Shown: in pieces, positions 1 through 8,037 of the stretch
How positions within the stretch are numbered: position 1 is the stretch's first letter
How the letters are laid out: each line of letters starts with the position of its first letter
Origin: an uncultured Pelagibacteraceae bacterium
GTDB taxonomy: Bacteria; Pseudomonadota; Alphaproteobacteria; Pelagibacterales; Pelagibacteraceae
Reading direction: 5' to 3'
DNA length: 44,285 bases
NCBI GenBank assembly: GCA_902532225.1
Contig: CACAHI010000006.1
Location: 1-44,285 of the forward strand
Position numbers and translations under genes: made by a program
The notes under the pieces: model-generated
The model's input: the letters and a program-made list of their open reading frames with translations, nothing else
What the model was told of the DNA's origin: nothing
Databases searched by the model: none

Positions 1-7
1 ATAATTT

Positions 8-817
8 TTATTTTATAATTATATTTTTACTAGAACCATGGGGAATATTTAAAGAATAATCATAAATATCATCTATCTTAGCTAAACTATTCATTTCAAA
101 AAAAGAATATTTAAATGACTTTAAAAGGTTTACTAAATCATCAAGGGAATAATTATTTTCTTTATAAAGATATGGAGCTAATTCCATAATAATAGGTATT
201 TTTTTTTTTAAAGTATTTTTGGCACTTTTAAAGACATAAAGTTCATTACCATCAACATCAATTTTTATTAATGAGATATTTTTTATGTTTTTTTTTGAAA
301 TAAAATTATCTAAGGAAAAAACTTTTGATGAATTAGTAGATTTAAATGTACCGTAGTGATTTTTATGAAATTTTTTACTCTTTAAATTCCAACTTGAATA
401 AACCATTTTTGGTTTTCTCTTTTTATTTGTAATAAATGCTTGATATATATTAATTCGGGATTTTAATTTTTTATTTAAATTAATATTAAATTTTAATTTA
501 CTAAACGCAAAATCTGTAGGTTCAATAGCATATACTTTATTAGTTTTAAAAACGTTAGCAAATTGCAAAGTTTGAATACCAGTATTAGCACCTATATCAA
601 TTATTGATGAATTTTTTCTTATATTTAGTTTCATAGATGATTTAATAACTTCAAATTCAAACTTTTTAAAAATGTATAAGCTTAAATCAATGCCTTCATT
701 TAAATCGAAACTCCATTTTATCCCACCAACTTTCTTTATAAATTTAAGATTATTAATAAAAATATTTAAAAATTTTAAAATTATCTTAGCTATAAATATT
801 TTATATTTAGTTTTCAA
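8..817 (-). CDS. FkbM-family SAM-dependent methyltransferase
   Basis: Predicted methyltransferase of the FkbM family, probably acting on a sugar or polysaccharide intermediate. The SAM-binding motif I reads IDIGANTGIQTLQFA at about residues 73-87. It is followed by an acidic segment (AIEPTDFAF), the LIKIDVDGNELYVFKSA motif typical of FkbM proteins, and IIMELAPYL near the C-terminus. The 269 aa length suits the family. The start is TTG, overlapping the TGA stop of the upstream glycosyltransferase gene (TTGA), which suggests translational coupling; the first internal Met lies past residue 60 and would cut into the fold. The substrate cannot be read from sequence. Its place beside a glycosyltransferase and a tRNA gene fits a surface-glycan variable region. 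Confidence 0.8.
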   Translation of the reverse strand: MKTKYKIFIAKIILKFLNIFINNLKFIKKVGGIKWSFDLNEGIDLSLYIFKKFEFEVIKSSMKLNIRKNSSIIDIGANTGIQTLQFANVFKTNKVYAIEPTDFAFSKLKFNINLNKKLKSRINIYQAFITNKKRKPKMVYSSWNLKSKKFHKNHYGTFKSTNSSKVFSLDNFISKKNIKNISLIKIDVDGNELYVFKSAKNTLKKKIPIIMELAPYLYKENNYSLDDLVNLLKSFKYSFFEMNSLAKIDDIYDYSLNIPHGSSKNIIIK

Positions 818-1944
818 TTTGATAAAACTTCTTGTAATTTTAAATAGTGTCTAAATTTAGTATATTTAATTGAATTTTTTTTTGCTAAAATTTTTGAGTT
901 TAAATAGTCATTAACATTAAAGTTTATCAATTTATTTTTTAGTTCATCTCTTACATTAGTTCTAAACAATATTCCTGCTTTACCATCGCTAAGAAATTCT
1001 TTAGGACCATTTGGACAATCCGATGAAAATACAAATAAATTATTAACTGCCGCTTCTACTATAACAAAACCAACTTCTTCCCACAAAGATGCTAAAATTA
1101 AAAAACTAGCGTTTCTCATGTATGAGTAAACTTCATTTGAGTAGCCTAATATAAATATTCTATTTTCCATATTTAATGATTTTATTTGTTTTTCTAATTT
1201 TATTTTTTCTTCGCCGTCACCGACAATATAAAGATCATAACTATTATTTAATTTAAAAAAATTAGCAATTTCATTTATTAGATAAGGATAGTTTTTTTGT
1301 TTAGTAAGTCTACCTACTGATAATATGTATTTTTTATCGTTTTTCTTTTTAATAGAGCTATTTTTATATTTTAAAACTTTTTTTATATCTATAATTGCAT
1401 CTGGTAAAAAAAATAATTTTTCTTTTTGGAAACCATTGTTAATCATTTGCTTAAAAAGCTCTTGTGTTGGGCATGTTATTTTGAAAATTTTTTTACTAAA
1501 TACTTGCCAAAATGTTTTTCTTACAAAATGTAATTTTGGATACCCTGAAATTCTTAATATACATTTAAATTTGTCCTTTAGAATACTGTTTAAAAAAAGA
1601 GGCAATGAAGTAATTAAATGAGCAATTATAAAATCTGGTTTATTTTTTTTGATTAAACTAATTAGAGGAAAAAAAGATAATAAAAAGATTATTGCATAAG
1701 AAATTCTACTTTGAATAACTCCTTTTACTGGCAAAAATTTAAAATATTTAAAACCTAAATCTTCAATTTCTACATTGTTATTTTTTATTTCACTTTTGTA
1801 ACTATCCCATTCACCGCATGAATTAATTATTACGACTTTATTATTGTTAAAATCAAATTTTTTTAATGAGTAAGCAGAGTTAAGAGTAGACTTAATCGTT
1901 CCAACTTTTCCTAAACAAGGTGACCAATAATAAATTTTTCTCAT
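814..1944 (-). CDS. Glycosyltransferase family 4 (GT-B fold)
   Basis: Probable retaining glycosyltransferase that transfers an activated sugar during surface polysaccharide or glycolipid assembly at the cytoplasmic face of the inner membrane. The C-terminal Rossmann half holds the usual GT4 landmarks: a strand with SVGRLTKQKNYPYLI, then LYIVGDGEEK, FILGYSNEVYSYMRNASFLILASLWEEVGFVIVEAA with the E-x7-E nucleotide-sugar motif, and a PNGPKEFLSDGKAGILF segment. The N-terminal half is less conserved, with a hydrophobic stretch near residues 83-97. Donor and acceptor are unknown. It is the first gene after tRNA-Arg on this strand and overlaps the methyltransferase gene by 4 nt, so the pair is probably one transcript that continues out of the window. 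Confidence 0.85.
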   Translation of the reverse strand: MRKIYYWSPCLGKVGTIKSTLNSAYSLKKFDFNNNKVVIINSCGEWDSYKSEIKNNNVEIEDLGFKYFKFLPVKGVIQSRISYAIIFLLSFFPLISLIKKNKPDFIIAHLITSLPLFLNSILKDKFKCILRISGYPKLHFVRKTFWQVFSKKIFKITCPTQELFKQMINNGFQKEKLFFLPDAIIDIKKVLKYKNSSIKKKNDKKYILSVGRLTKQKNYPYLINEIANFFKLNNSYDLYIVGDGEEKIKLEKQIKSLNMENRIFILGYSNEVYSYMRNASFLILASLWEEVGFVIVEAAVNNLFVFSSDCPNGPKEFLSDGKAGILFRTNVRDELKNKLINFNVNDYLNSKILAKKNSIKYTKFRHYLKLQEVLSN

Positions 1945-1977
1945 TTTGTTTATATGAACAAATATAAATTATTTATA
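1945..1977 (-). repeat. Two tiled inverted repeats after tRNA-Arg
   Basis: The 33 nt between the tRNA CCA end and the glycosyltransferase start consist entirely of two perfect inverted repeats. The tRNA-proximal one is TATAAAT-A-ATTTATA. The gene-proximal one is TTTGTT-CATATA-AACAAA. On the minus-strand RNA each could fold as a small A/U hairpin, perhaps ending the tRNA transcript or setting the tRNA 3' processing site. Because A/T dominates, chance symmetry is possible; the function is an inference. Confidence 0.35.
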
Positions 1978-2054
1978 TGGCGCGCCCTGAAGGATTCGAA
2001 CCTCCGACCCACGGTTTAGAAAACCGTTGCTCTATCCAACTGAGCTAAGGGCGC
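1978..2054 (-). tRNA. tRNA-Arg(UCU)
   Basis: Read on the minus strand this is a complete 77-nt cloverleaf. The acceptor stem GCGCCCT pairs with AGGGCGC, the D arm is GCTC...GAGC, the anticodon stem is ACGGT/ACCGT, and the loop TTTCTAA gives anticodon UCU. The T arm contains GGTTCGAATCC. The discriminator is G and the CCA is encoded. It decodes AGA, and AGG by wobble, which should be the main Arg codons in such an AT-rich genome. It lies 24 nt after the trkH stop and may be processed from that transcript. Its 3' end faces the polysaccharide-type genes. Confidence 0.97.
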
Positions 2055-2078
2055 ATTAAAAAATAATATAATTATAAT

Positions 2079-3482
2079 TTAGTACTTTATAAAGATTTTT
2101 TTTAAAAAAATTACAATTGTTAACAGTTCAATTCTTCCTATCATCATAAAAATAATAAGTAAATATTTTGTAAAAACACTTAAATTTTCAAAATTAATTT
2201 GTTCTGGAATATAATTAGTAGAATTTACAGTATTTAATAAAGTTAATACTGCCAATTTTATTGAGTTTTCAAAGCTAAAGTCATAGATAGATAAAAGCAC
2301 ACTTAGCAAGAAAACTGATAGTATTAAAAAAAGTAATGATAAAAAATATTTATTAATATCTTCATTTTTAATTTTGGAATCACTTAGAAAAAGTTTGTTT
2401 ACAAATATATTTTTTGGTTTTGCATGCGAGATTAATTCATTAATTGAAAATATAAAAATTGAATAAATTTTATATAATCTAAGGCCTGAACTTGTAGAAA
2501 AAAAAGAACCACCAATAATTACCAAGGTTAAATAGAAAATTTCAAAGAAGTAGTTCTTACCATCTATTGAAAAACCAATATTTGATACACTGCTACAAAT
2601 TGAAAAAAAAATTGAACTAAAATTATAATCTTTAGCAAAAAAAAAATAAGATAATGCAATAATAATCACTAAATAAATTAATAGGTAAATGTCTTCTGAA
2701 TAAAAATTAAAAGATTTTTTTTTAAAAATTAGGTTATATCCTAAAAAAAGACTAAAGTATGAAGAAAGCATTAAAAGAGAAAAAATTATTATTTTTACCT
2801 TAGAATTTAAAATTATTGTGATGTCATTAAAAGGTAAAAAACCCCCTGAAGATATTAAGCTCATTGATAGATTAAATGAGTCAAAAGTTCTAAAATTAAA
2901 AATTTTCAAAATTATAAAAATTAATAGTGTAATCAAACTGTAGAGAAGTATTATTTTTAGAGATTGTTTTAAAGTTTCAGATAAGTTTAGAGATAAAAAG
3001 TTTGTTAATGTTTTTTTAAAATTTTCATCAAATATATCAATTAATAATATTATCGAAAATAAAAAATATAGCCCTCCTATCCATTGAGATGTAGATCTCC
3101 ATATTATTAAACTTTCGTCTATGTGTTTAATATTGTTAAAAATTGTAAAGCCTGTTGAAGTAAATCCAGAAATCGCTTCGAAATATGAATTTAAAAATGA
3201 TAAATTATAAATACTTAAGTAAAATGGAATACTTATAATCATAGGTAAAAAAATGTACCCTATTACTACGGTTAAAATTTTATGATAAATATTTAATTTA
3301 GTTAAAATATTTTTTTTAAAAATAAAAAAAATTCCAATAAATAAAGATATTAATAATGTATATAAATATGTATTTAAATTTAAATACAAATTGAAATAAT
3401 ATGAATAAATAATGTTAAAAAAAGATAAAATTGATATTAATATACAAAAAGTTCCTAAATAAAAAAAACTAAATTTATTCAT
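2079..3482 (-). CDS. trkH: TrkH-family potassium transporter membrane subunit
   Basis: Ion-conducting membrane subunit of a Trk-type K+ uptake system that works with cytoplasmic TrkA, encoded 6 nt upstream. The protein is almost wholly hydrophobic with about ten membrane helices in the M1-P-M2 repeat pattern. Filter loops are visible as AISGFTSTGFTIF (P1), SLISSGGFLPF (P2) and SSVSNIGFSIDG (P3). The fourth repeat reads LNTVNSTNYIPEQINF, where the glycine expected in the filter is not apparent. MIGRIELLT near the C-terminus matches the conserved GRLE segment of TrkH proteins. The 467 aa length is normal for the family, so the odd P4 is not a truncation. Confidence 0.9.
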   Translation of the reverse strand: MNKFSFFYLGTFCILISILSFFNIIYSYYFNLYLNLNTYLYTLLISLFIGIFFIFKKNILTKLNIYHKILTVVIGYIFLPMIISIPFYLSIYNLSFLNSYFEAISGFTSTGFTIFNNIKHIDESLIIWRSTSQWIGGLYFLFSIILLIDIFDENFKKTLTNFLSLNLSETLKQSLKIILLYSLITLLIFIILKIFNFRTFDSFNLSMSLISSGGFLPFNDITIILNSKVKIIIFSLLMLSSYFSLFLGYNLIFKKKSFNFYSEDIYLLIYLVIIIALSYFFFAKDYNFSSIFFSICSSVSNIGFSIDGKNYFFEIFYLTLVIIGGSFFSTSSGLRLYKIYSIFIFSINELISHAKPKNIFVNKLFLSDSKIKNEDINKYFLSLLFLILSVFLLSVLLSIYDFSFENSIKLAVLTLLNTVNSTNYIPEQINFENLSVFTKYLLIIFMMIGRIELLTIVIFLKKIFIKY

Positions 3483-3488
3483 TAATTA

Positions 3489-4862
3489 TTAAATGCCACT
3501 AATTCGGAATATATTTTCTACAAGAGGTAACTCTTCTCTTTTAGCAAGGAACACTACTGTGTCATTTTTTTTAAAAACAAAATCTGATCTAGGAATTATA
3601 ATTTTGTCATCTCTTAACACAGCTCCAATTCTAAATTCATCAGGAAGATTTGAATTTTTAAGTTCTTTATTTATTAATTCTGATGTTTCAATTATGTCCG
3701 CTTCAATAACCTCGTATTCTCCATTAAGAATAGTATAGGCATCTTCTATTGTTCCTTTGTGAACATGTTTTAATATACTCGATACTGTATTCATTCTAGG
3801 GTCAATTAAATCATCAATCTTAAGTGAAGATTGTAGTAATGAATAATTAGCTTTATTTATTAATGCCATTGTTCTTTTATTTTTTGAAAATTTTTCAACA
3901 ACTACACTTACCATTAAATTATCTTCGTCGTCGTTAGTAAGGGCAAGAACTGTTTCTACATCTTCTAAACTCGCTTCTGCTAAAACTTCTTCATCCAGTC
4001 CGTTACCATTTATAACTATAGTATTATTTAATTCTTTAGCTATAAATTCAGCTCTGTCTTTATCCTTTTCAATTATTTTAATTCTTGCATCATCAAAATT
4101 ACTTTCGATATTTTTAGCTAAATTAAATCCAATATTACCACCACCTATAATTAATATCTTTTTTGAAATTTTTTCATTATGACCAAAAGCTTCTAAAGTT
4201 AAAACCATTTGATCAGAATTTATTATGACATATGCTTTGTCATTAGGCTTCATAACATCATTTTTCTTTAACATTTTAAATTTTTCTTCACGAATAACTC
4301 CTAAAATATTTGCATCTAAATCAGGAAACTTTTTTGTAAGTTGATTTAATTTTATGTCTACTAATGGACATTTGTTATCAACAAAAATTTCTAGAAGTCT
4401 TATTTTGTTGTCTGCGAAAGGTACATTATCAATTGCACCTGGTGCTTCTAATTTTCTCAATATAGATTTTGCAATTTCAAGCTCTGGTGAAATTATTACA
4501 TCTATAGGTAGATTTTCCTTATTATAAACCTTGGAGAATTTTGGATTTAAATAATCTTGCGATCTAATTCTAGCTATCTTTTTTGGAATATTAAAAACAG
4601 TGTATGCAATTTGACATATTAACATATTAATTTCATCAACTCTGGTAACAGCTATAATCATATCAGCATTAGTTGCATCGGCTTTTTCTAAGATGGATGG
4701 ATATGTTGCTTTTCCTACAATTGCTTTTACGTCAAGGGATTCTGTTATTTTTTGAATATCTTCACTAGATTGATCAATTACAGTAATCGAGTGGTCTTGT
4801 TCAGTCAATAACTTAGCTATGGTAAAACCAACTCTTCCAGCACCACAAATAATTATATTCAT
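3489..4862 (-). CDS. trkA: Trk potassium uptake regulator TrkA
   Basis: Cytoplasmic gating subunit of the Trk K+ transporter, which binds NAD(H) or other nucleotides and controls TrkH. It shows the duplicated architecture of full-length TrkA. The first Rossmann domain begins IIICGAGRVGFTIAKLL and the second, near residue 235, IIGGGNIGFNLAKNI; each is followed by a TrkA-C-type half (for example EFRIGAVLRDDKIIIPRSDFVFKKNDTVVFLA at the C-terminus). The 457 aa length is standard. The gene sits between ntrX and trkH with gaps of 4 and 6 nt, so it is almost certainly cotranscribed with ntrYX. Confidence 0.95.
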   Translation of the reverse strand: MNIIICGAGRVGFTIAKLLTEQDHSITVIDQSSEDIQKITESLDVKAIVGKATYPSILEKADATNADMIIAVTRVDEINMLICQIAYTVFNIPKKIARIRSQDYLNPKFSKVYNKENLPIDVIISPELEIAKSILRKLEAPGAIDNVPFADNKIRLLEIFVDNKCPLVDIKLNQLTKKFPDLDANILGVIREEKFKMLKKNDVMKPNDKAYVIINSDQMVLTLEAFGHNEKISKKILIIGGGNIGFNLAKNIESNFDDARIKIIEKDKDRAEFIAKELNNTIVINGNGLDEEVLAEASLEDVETVLALTNDDEDNLMVSVVVEKFSKNKRTMALINKANYSLLQSSLKIDDLIDPRMNTVSSILKHVHKGTIEDAYTILNGEYEVIEADIIETSELINKELKNSNLPDEFRIGAVLRDDKIIIPRSDFVFKKNDTVVFLAKREELPLVENIFRISGI

Positions 4863-4866
4863 AATA

Positions 4867-6225
4867 TTAGTTTAAATCCTTAACACCTAGTAATTTTAAC
4901 TTTCTATGAAGTGCAGATCTTTCCATTCCAATAAATTTTGCTGTTTTAGATATATTCCCACCAAATTTTTTTACTTGATTTAACAAGTATTCCTTTTCAA
5001 AATTTTCTCTTGCTTCTTTAAGTGGAATTGAAAGTGAATCATTTAAAGAAAATTCATCAGATCTTGAATCTTTTAATGATTCTTTAATAATTTCAATAAC
5101 TTTACCTTTGTTATTTCCTGGAGATAATATTGCAATTCTCTCAATTAGATTTCGTAACTCTCTTACATTTCCAGGCCAATTATAATTTAGTAAATAGTTA
5201 TTATCTTCAATAGTAAATTTTTTTATGTTGTAATTTTTGGATATCTTTTCAGAAAAATATTCAATTAATAAAGGAATGTCCTCTATTCTGTTAGATAAAG
5301 GCTCTATATCTATTTGAAAAACATTTAATCTATGAAATAAATCTTCCCTAAAATTTCCATCTTTTATCTCTTTTTTGACATTTTTACTTGTTGAACAAAT
5401 AATTCTAACATTTACTTTAATATTATGATTACCATTAATTCTTTTAAACTTTTGATCTATTAAAACTCTTAGAATTTTTGACTGTGTTTCTAAAGGAATC
5501 TCTGTAACCTCGTCAATTAAAAGAATTCCACCGCTAGCATTTTCTAAAGCACCATATGATATTGAGCCATCATTTTTTTCTTCACCAAAAAGTTCTTTTT
5601 CATATTTTCTAACATCTAACAAAGCACCATTTAAAATTACAAATGGTTCTTTAGATCTTTTTGAATTTTTATGAATTTTTCTTGCTATCAATTCTTTTCC
5701 TGAACCAGTTGGTCCACATATAAAAATTCTACTTTCTGAATTTGAAAGTTTATTTATTTGGTCTCTAATTGTTAAAATATTTTGACTTTTTCCAATAAAC
5801 TCAAATGAATGAAAGAGTTGGGATTTAAGATTTTTATTTTCTCGAATTAAATTAATTTTCTCGACTGCTCTATTTACAAAATTCATCAATCTTTCTCTAT
5901 CAAAAGGTTTTTGTATAAATTCAAATGCACCTGATTTTAAAGACTCAATAGCCATCTCAATATTTGCATGTCCTGAAATAATAATTACTGGTACATCTTT
6001 ATTTTTTTGCTTTAAGTGATTTAAAAGCTCTATACCGTCATTATCTCCCTTGTCTAATTTAACATCAATTATCGCAACATCAGGTATTTTTTTATCTATT
6101 TCTGACAATGCTTGATTATAATTAGCAGCAAGTCTAGTTTTAAAGCCAGCATCTTTAATCATGTCATCTAAAATGACTCTAATATCAGCATTGTCATCTA
6201 CTATTAATATTTCGGTTATTTGCAT
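4867..6225 (-). CDS. ntrX: NtrX response regulator (AAA+), GAFTGA loop missing
   Basis: DNA-binding response regulator paired with the NtrY kinase encoded just upstream, linked in alphaproteobacteria to nitrogen, redox and envelope control. The receiver domain is intact: acidic pair D10/D11, phospho-acceptor D54 in VAIIDVKL, S84 and K106. The AAA+ domain has a Walker A-like GPTGSGKE (about 171-178) and Walker B GGILLIDE. Where sigma-54 activators have ELFGHEKGAFTGA, this protein reads ELFGEEKNDGSISYGAL, so the sigma-54 contact loop is gone. The C-terminus carries a Fis-type helix-turn-helix (GGNISKTAKFIGMERSALHRKL). It therefore probably regulates ordinary sigma-70-class promoters by DNA binding rather than activating sigma-54 polymerase. 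The 452 aa length is normal for NtrX. Confidence 0.9.
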   Translation of the reverse strand: MQITEILIVDDNADIRVILDDMIKDAGFKTRLAANYNQALSEIDKKIPDVAIIDVKLDKGDNDGIELLNHLKQKNKDVPVIIISGHANIEMAIESLKSGAFEFIQKPFDRERLMNFVNRAVEKINLIRENKNLKSQLFHSFEFIGKSQNILTIRDQINKLSNSESRIFICGPTGSGKELIARKIHKNSKRSKEPFVILNGALLDVRKYEKELFGEEKNDGSISYGALENASGGILLIDEVTEIPLETQSKILRVLIDQKFKRINGNHNIKVNVRIICSTSKNVKKEIKDGNFREDLFHRLNVFQIDIEPLSNRIEDIPLLIEYFSEKISKNYNIKKFTIEDNNYLLNYNWPGNVRELRNLIERIAILSPGNNKGKVIEIIKESLKDSRSDEFSLNDSLSIPLKEARENFEKEYLLNQVKKFGGNISKTAKFIGMERSALHRKLKLLGVKDLN

Positions 6226-6230
6226 AAAAT

Positions 6231-8000
6231 TTAAATAGGTAAATTTATTTCGATTTTTGCACCATCTTTATTTTTCAAAAATGACATTTTGCCATTATGG
6301 TCATTTATAATTTTATTTACTATTGGCAATCCAAGACCAGTTCCATTTTTCTTAGTTGTGAAGTAAGGTTTCGTAATATCTTCTATATTTTTATCTGGAA
6401 AACCAATTCCATTATCAATAATTATGACTTTTATATAATCATTATTTTTAAATAATTCTATATTTATTATCCCTTTAAAATCATCACTTTTTTGACTTTT
6501 TTCATTAATACTTTCTATAGAATTTTTTATTAAGTTAAAAAAAACTCTATTAATTTGCTCTGAATCACAATTAATAAAAATTTCATTTATTCCAATAACT
6601 TTTATTACAATATTTGAATTTATATTTTTTAAAATTGATATGTTGGAATTAATTAAATCATAAAGATTATTTTTTTTTAATATGGGTTTGGGCATTCGAG
6701 CAAAATCTGAAAATTCATTAACTAAATTTTCAATTTGTTTAATTTGTTTATAAATAGTTTTTAGATACTCATCATATTTACTTTTTTCATTTTCAGGTAA
6801 TTTTTCAATATATTTACTTTTCAGCTGATCAATAGTTAATTGTATTGGGGTAAGGGGATTTTTTATTTCGTGAGCAAGTTTTCGTGCTACGTTTTCCCAT
6901 GCTTCGTGACGTTCTGTAAGCAATAGTTTATCTTGTTGAGTTTTTAATCTATCAATCATTGAATTAAAATTTTTAATTAAAATTTCAAGTTCTTTATCAG
7001 TTTTAATTTCTGGAACTTTAACATCAAGTTTTCCCTTACCTATATCTTCAGATGCAGAAATCAAATTGTTAATTGATAAAAAAAATCTAGATGAAAATCT
7101 TATTGCTATTGTTATGGAAAGGAAAAGTAATAATGCTACAACAATTATATATATTAAAGCAAATGAATATTTAATTCCAGAACTTTGACTTTCTACCACA
7201 TAATAAAAATCTAAAGCCTCTTCTGATTCTTTTAGATAATTTGAAATTTTTTGGTCAAGAAATTTTACTACATACAAATACGTATCAACATATTGATTAA
7301 GTTTAATTATAGCTGCAGATGAATTTTTAGGAGTATTAATAATTTTTAAAGGTTTATCTTGATTAAAAACCATTTCTAATGCTCTTTGATCTGGAGGGCT
7401 ATACTTATTATCTAATGAAGATGATATTATTAAATTTCCATTACTATCTATCAAATAAATCTCATCGATTTCTCTAACTAATTTTTGTGTATTCAATATA
7501 TTCATAAATCTTTTTGGATTTTCATAGAATATATTTACACTTTTATTTAGATCTAAAGACACAAGTAAAATATCTGATTCTATTTTGTTTCTTACATCCT
7601 CTACATAACTTTTTGCGATTTCATATGAATTGTTTACTGCTACAGTAATTTTTTTATCAAAATATTTTTCTAAGGCAAAAGAAAATAAAAATAGAGAAAA
7701 TACAGAAATTAGTATTGAGGGTATTAATGTAAATAATGAAAAAAAAGTTATATACTTTCTATTGGCTAATGAGCCTTTAACACTAATATCTTGTTTTAAA
7801 GATTTCTTAATATCTAAAAAAATCAGTAAAAAAAATAATATTAAGAGCGCTAGATCTACAATTAATAGTATTTGTAAATTAAATTCATTTAATTTTATAA
7901 AGCTTTTTTCAATAAAAGTTAAAAATGTTACAAACCCTACTGTTAGAGTAAAAATGAATATAACTATTAAAAAGATATTTCTTTTAATGAATGCTAGCAT
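6231..8000 (-). CDS. ntrY: NtrY sensor histidine kinase
   Basis: Membrane sensor kinase of the NtrYX pair. Hydrophobic segments lie at about residues 10-29, 42-62, 83-110 and 279-301, leaving a periplasmic sensing region of roughly 170 residues between the last two. A HAMP-like linker follows, then the phospho-acceptor helix LAHEIKNPLTPIQ with His377, and the ATPase domain with VFFNLIKNSIES (N box), IIDNGIGFP (G1) and NGTGLGLPIVNKI (G2). The gene is the first of the ntrY-ntrX-trkA-trkH operon and is divergent from ispDF across only 37 bp. No ntrB or ntrC is adjacent, unlike the arrangement in many larger alphaproteobacterial genomes. Confidence 0.93.
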   Translation of the reverse strand: MLAFIKRNIFLIVIFIFTLTVGFVTFLTFIEKSFIKLNEFNLQILLIVDLALLILFFLLIFLDIKKSLKQDISVKGSLANRKYITFFSLFTLIPSILISVFSLFLFSFALEKYFDKKITVAVNNSYEIAKSYVEDVRNKIESDILLVSLDLNKSVNIFYENPKRFMNILNTQKLVREIDEIYLIDSNGNLIISSSLDNKYSPPDQRALEMVFNQDKPLKIINTPKNSSAAIIKLNQYVDTYLYVVKFLDQKISNYLKESEEALDFYYVVESQSSGIKYSFALIYIIVVALLLFLSITIAIRFSSRFFLSINNLISASEDIGKGKLDVKVPEIKTDKELEILIKNFNSMIDRLKTQQDKLLLTERHEAWENVARKLAHEIKNPLTPIQLTIDQLKSKYIEKLPENEKSKYDEYLKTIYKQIKQIENLVNEFSDFARMPKPILKKNNLYDLINSNISILKNINSNIVIKVIGINEIFINCDSEQINRVFFNLIKNSIESINEKSQKSDDFKGIINIELFKNNDYIKVIIIDNGIGFPDKNIEDITKPYFTTKKNGTGLGLPIVNKIINDHNGKMSFLKNKDGAKIEINLPI

Positions 8001-8001
8001 A

Positions 8002-8021
8002 AAATAAATATATATTTATTT
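8002..8021. promoter_or_regulatory. 20-bp perfect palindrome between ntrY and ispDF
   Basis: AAATAAATATATATTTATTT reads the same on both strands and fills over half of the 37-bp divergent gap, so it must overlap the promoters of both operons. It could be a dimeric regulator site or simply low-complexity A/T sequence. With no G or C in it, chance occurrence is plausible. Confidence 0.25.
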
Positions 8022-8037
8022 AATTTTAAAAAAATAC

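Noticed and set aside
7630-8007. 125-aa plus-strand ORF antisense to ntrY
   Set aside because: It lies fully opposite the membrane-spanning N-terminal part of ntrY, is Lys/Ile/Asn rich and shows no family motif; it is a shadow of AT-rich coding sequence.
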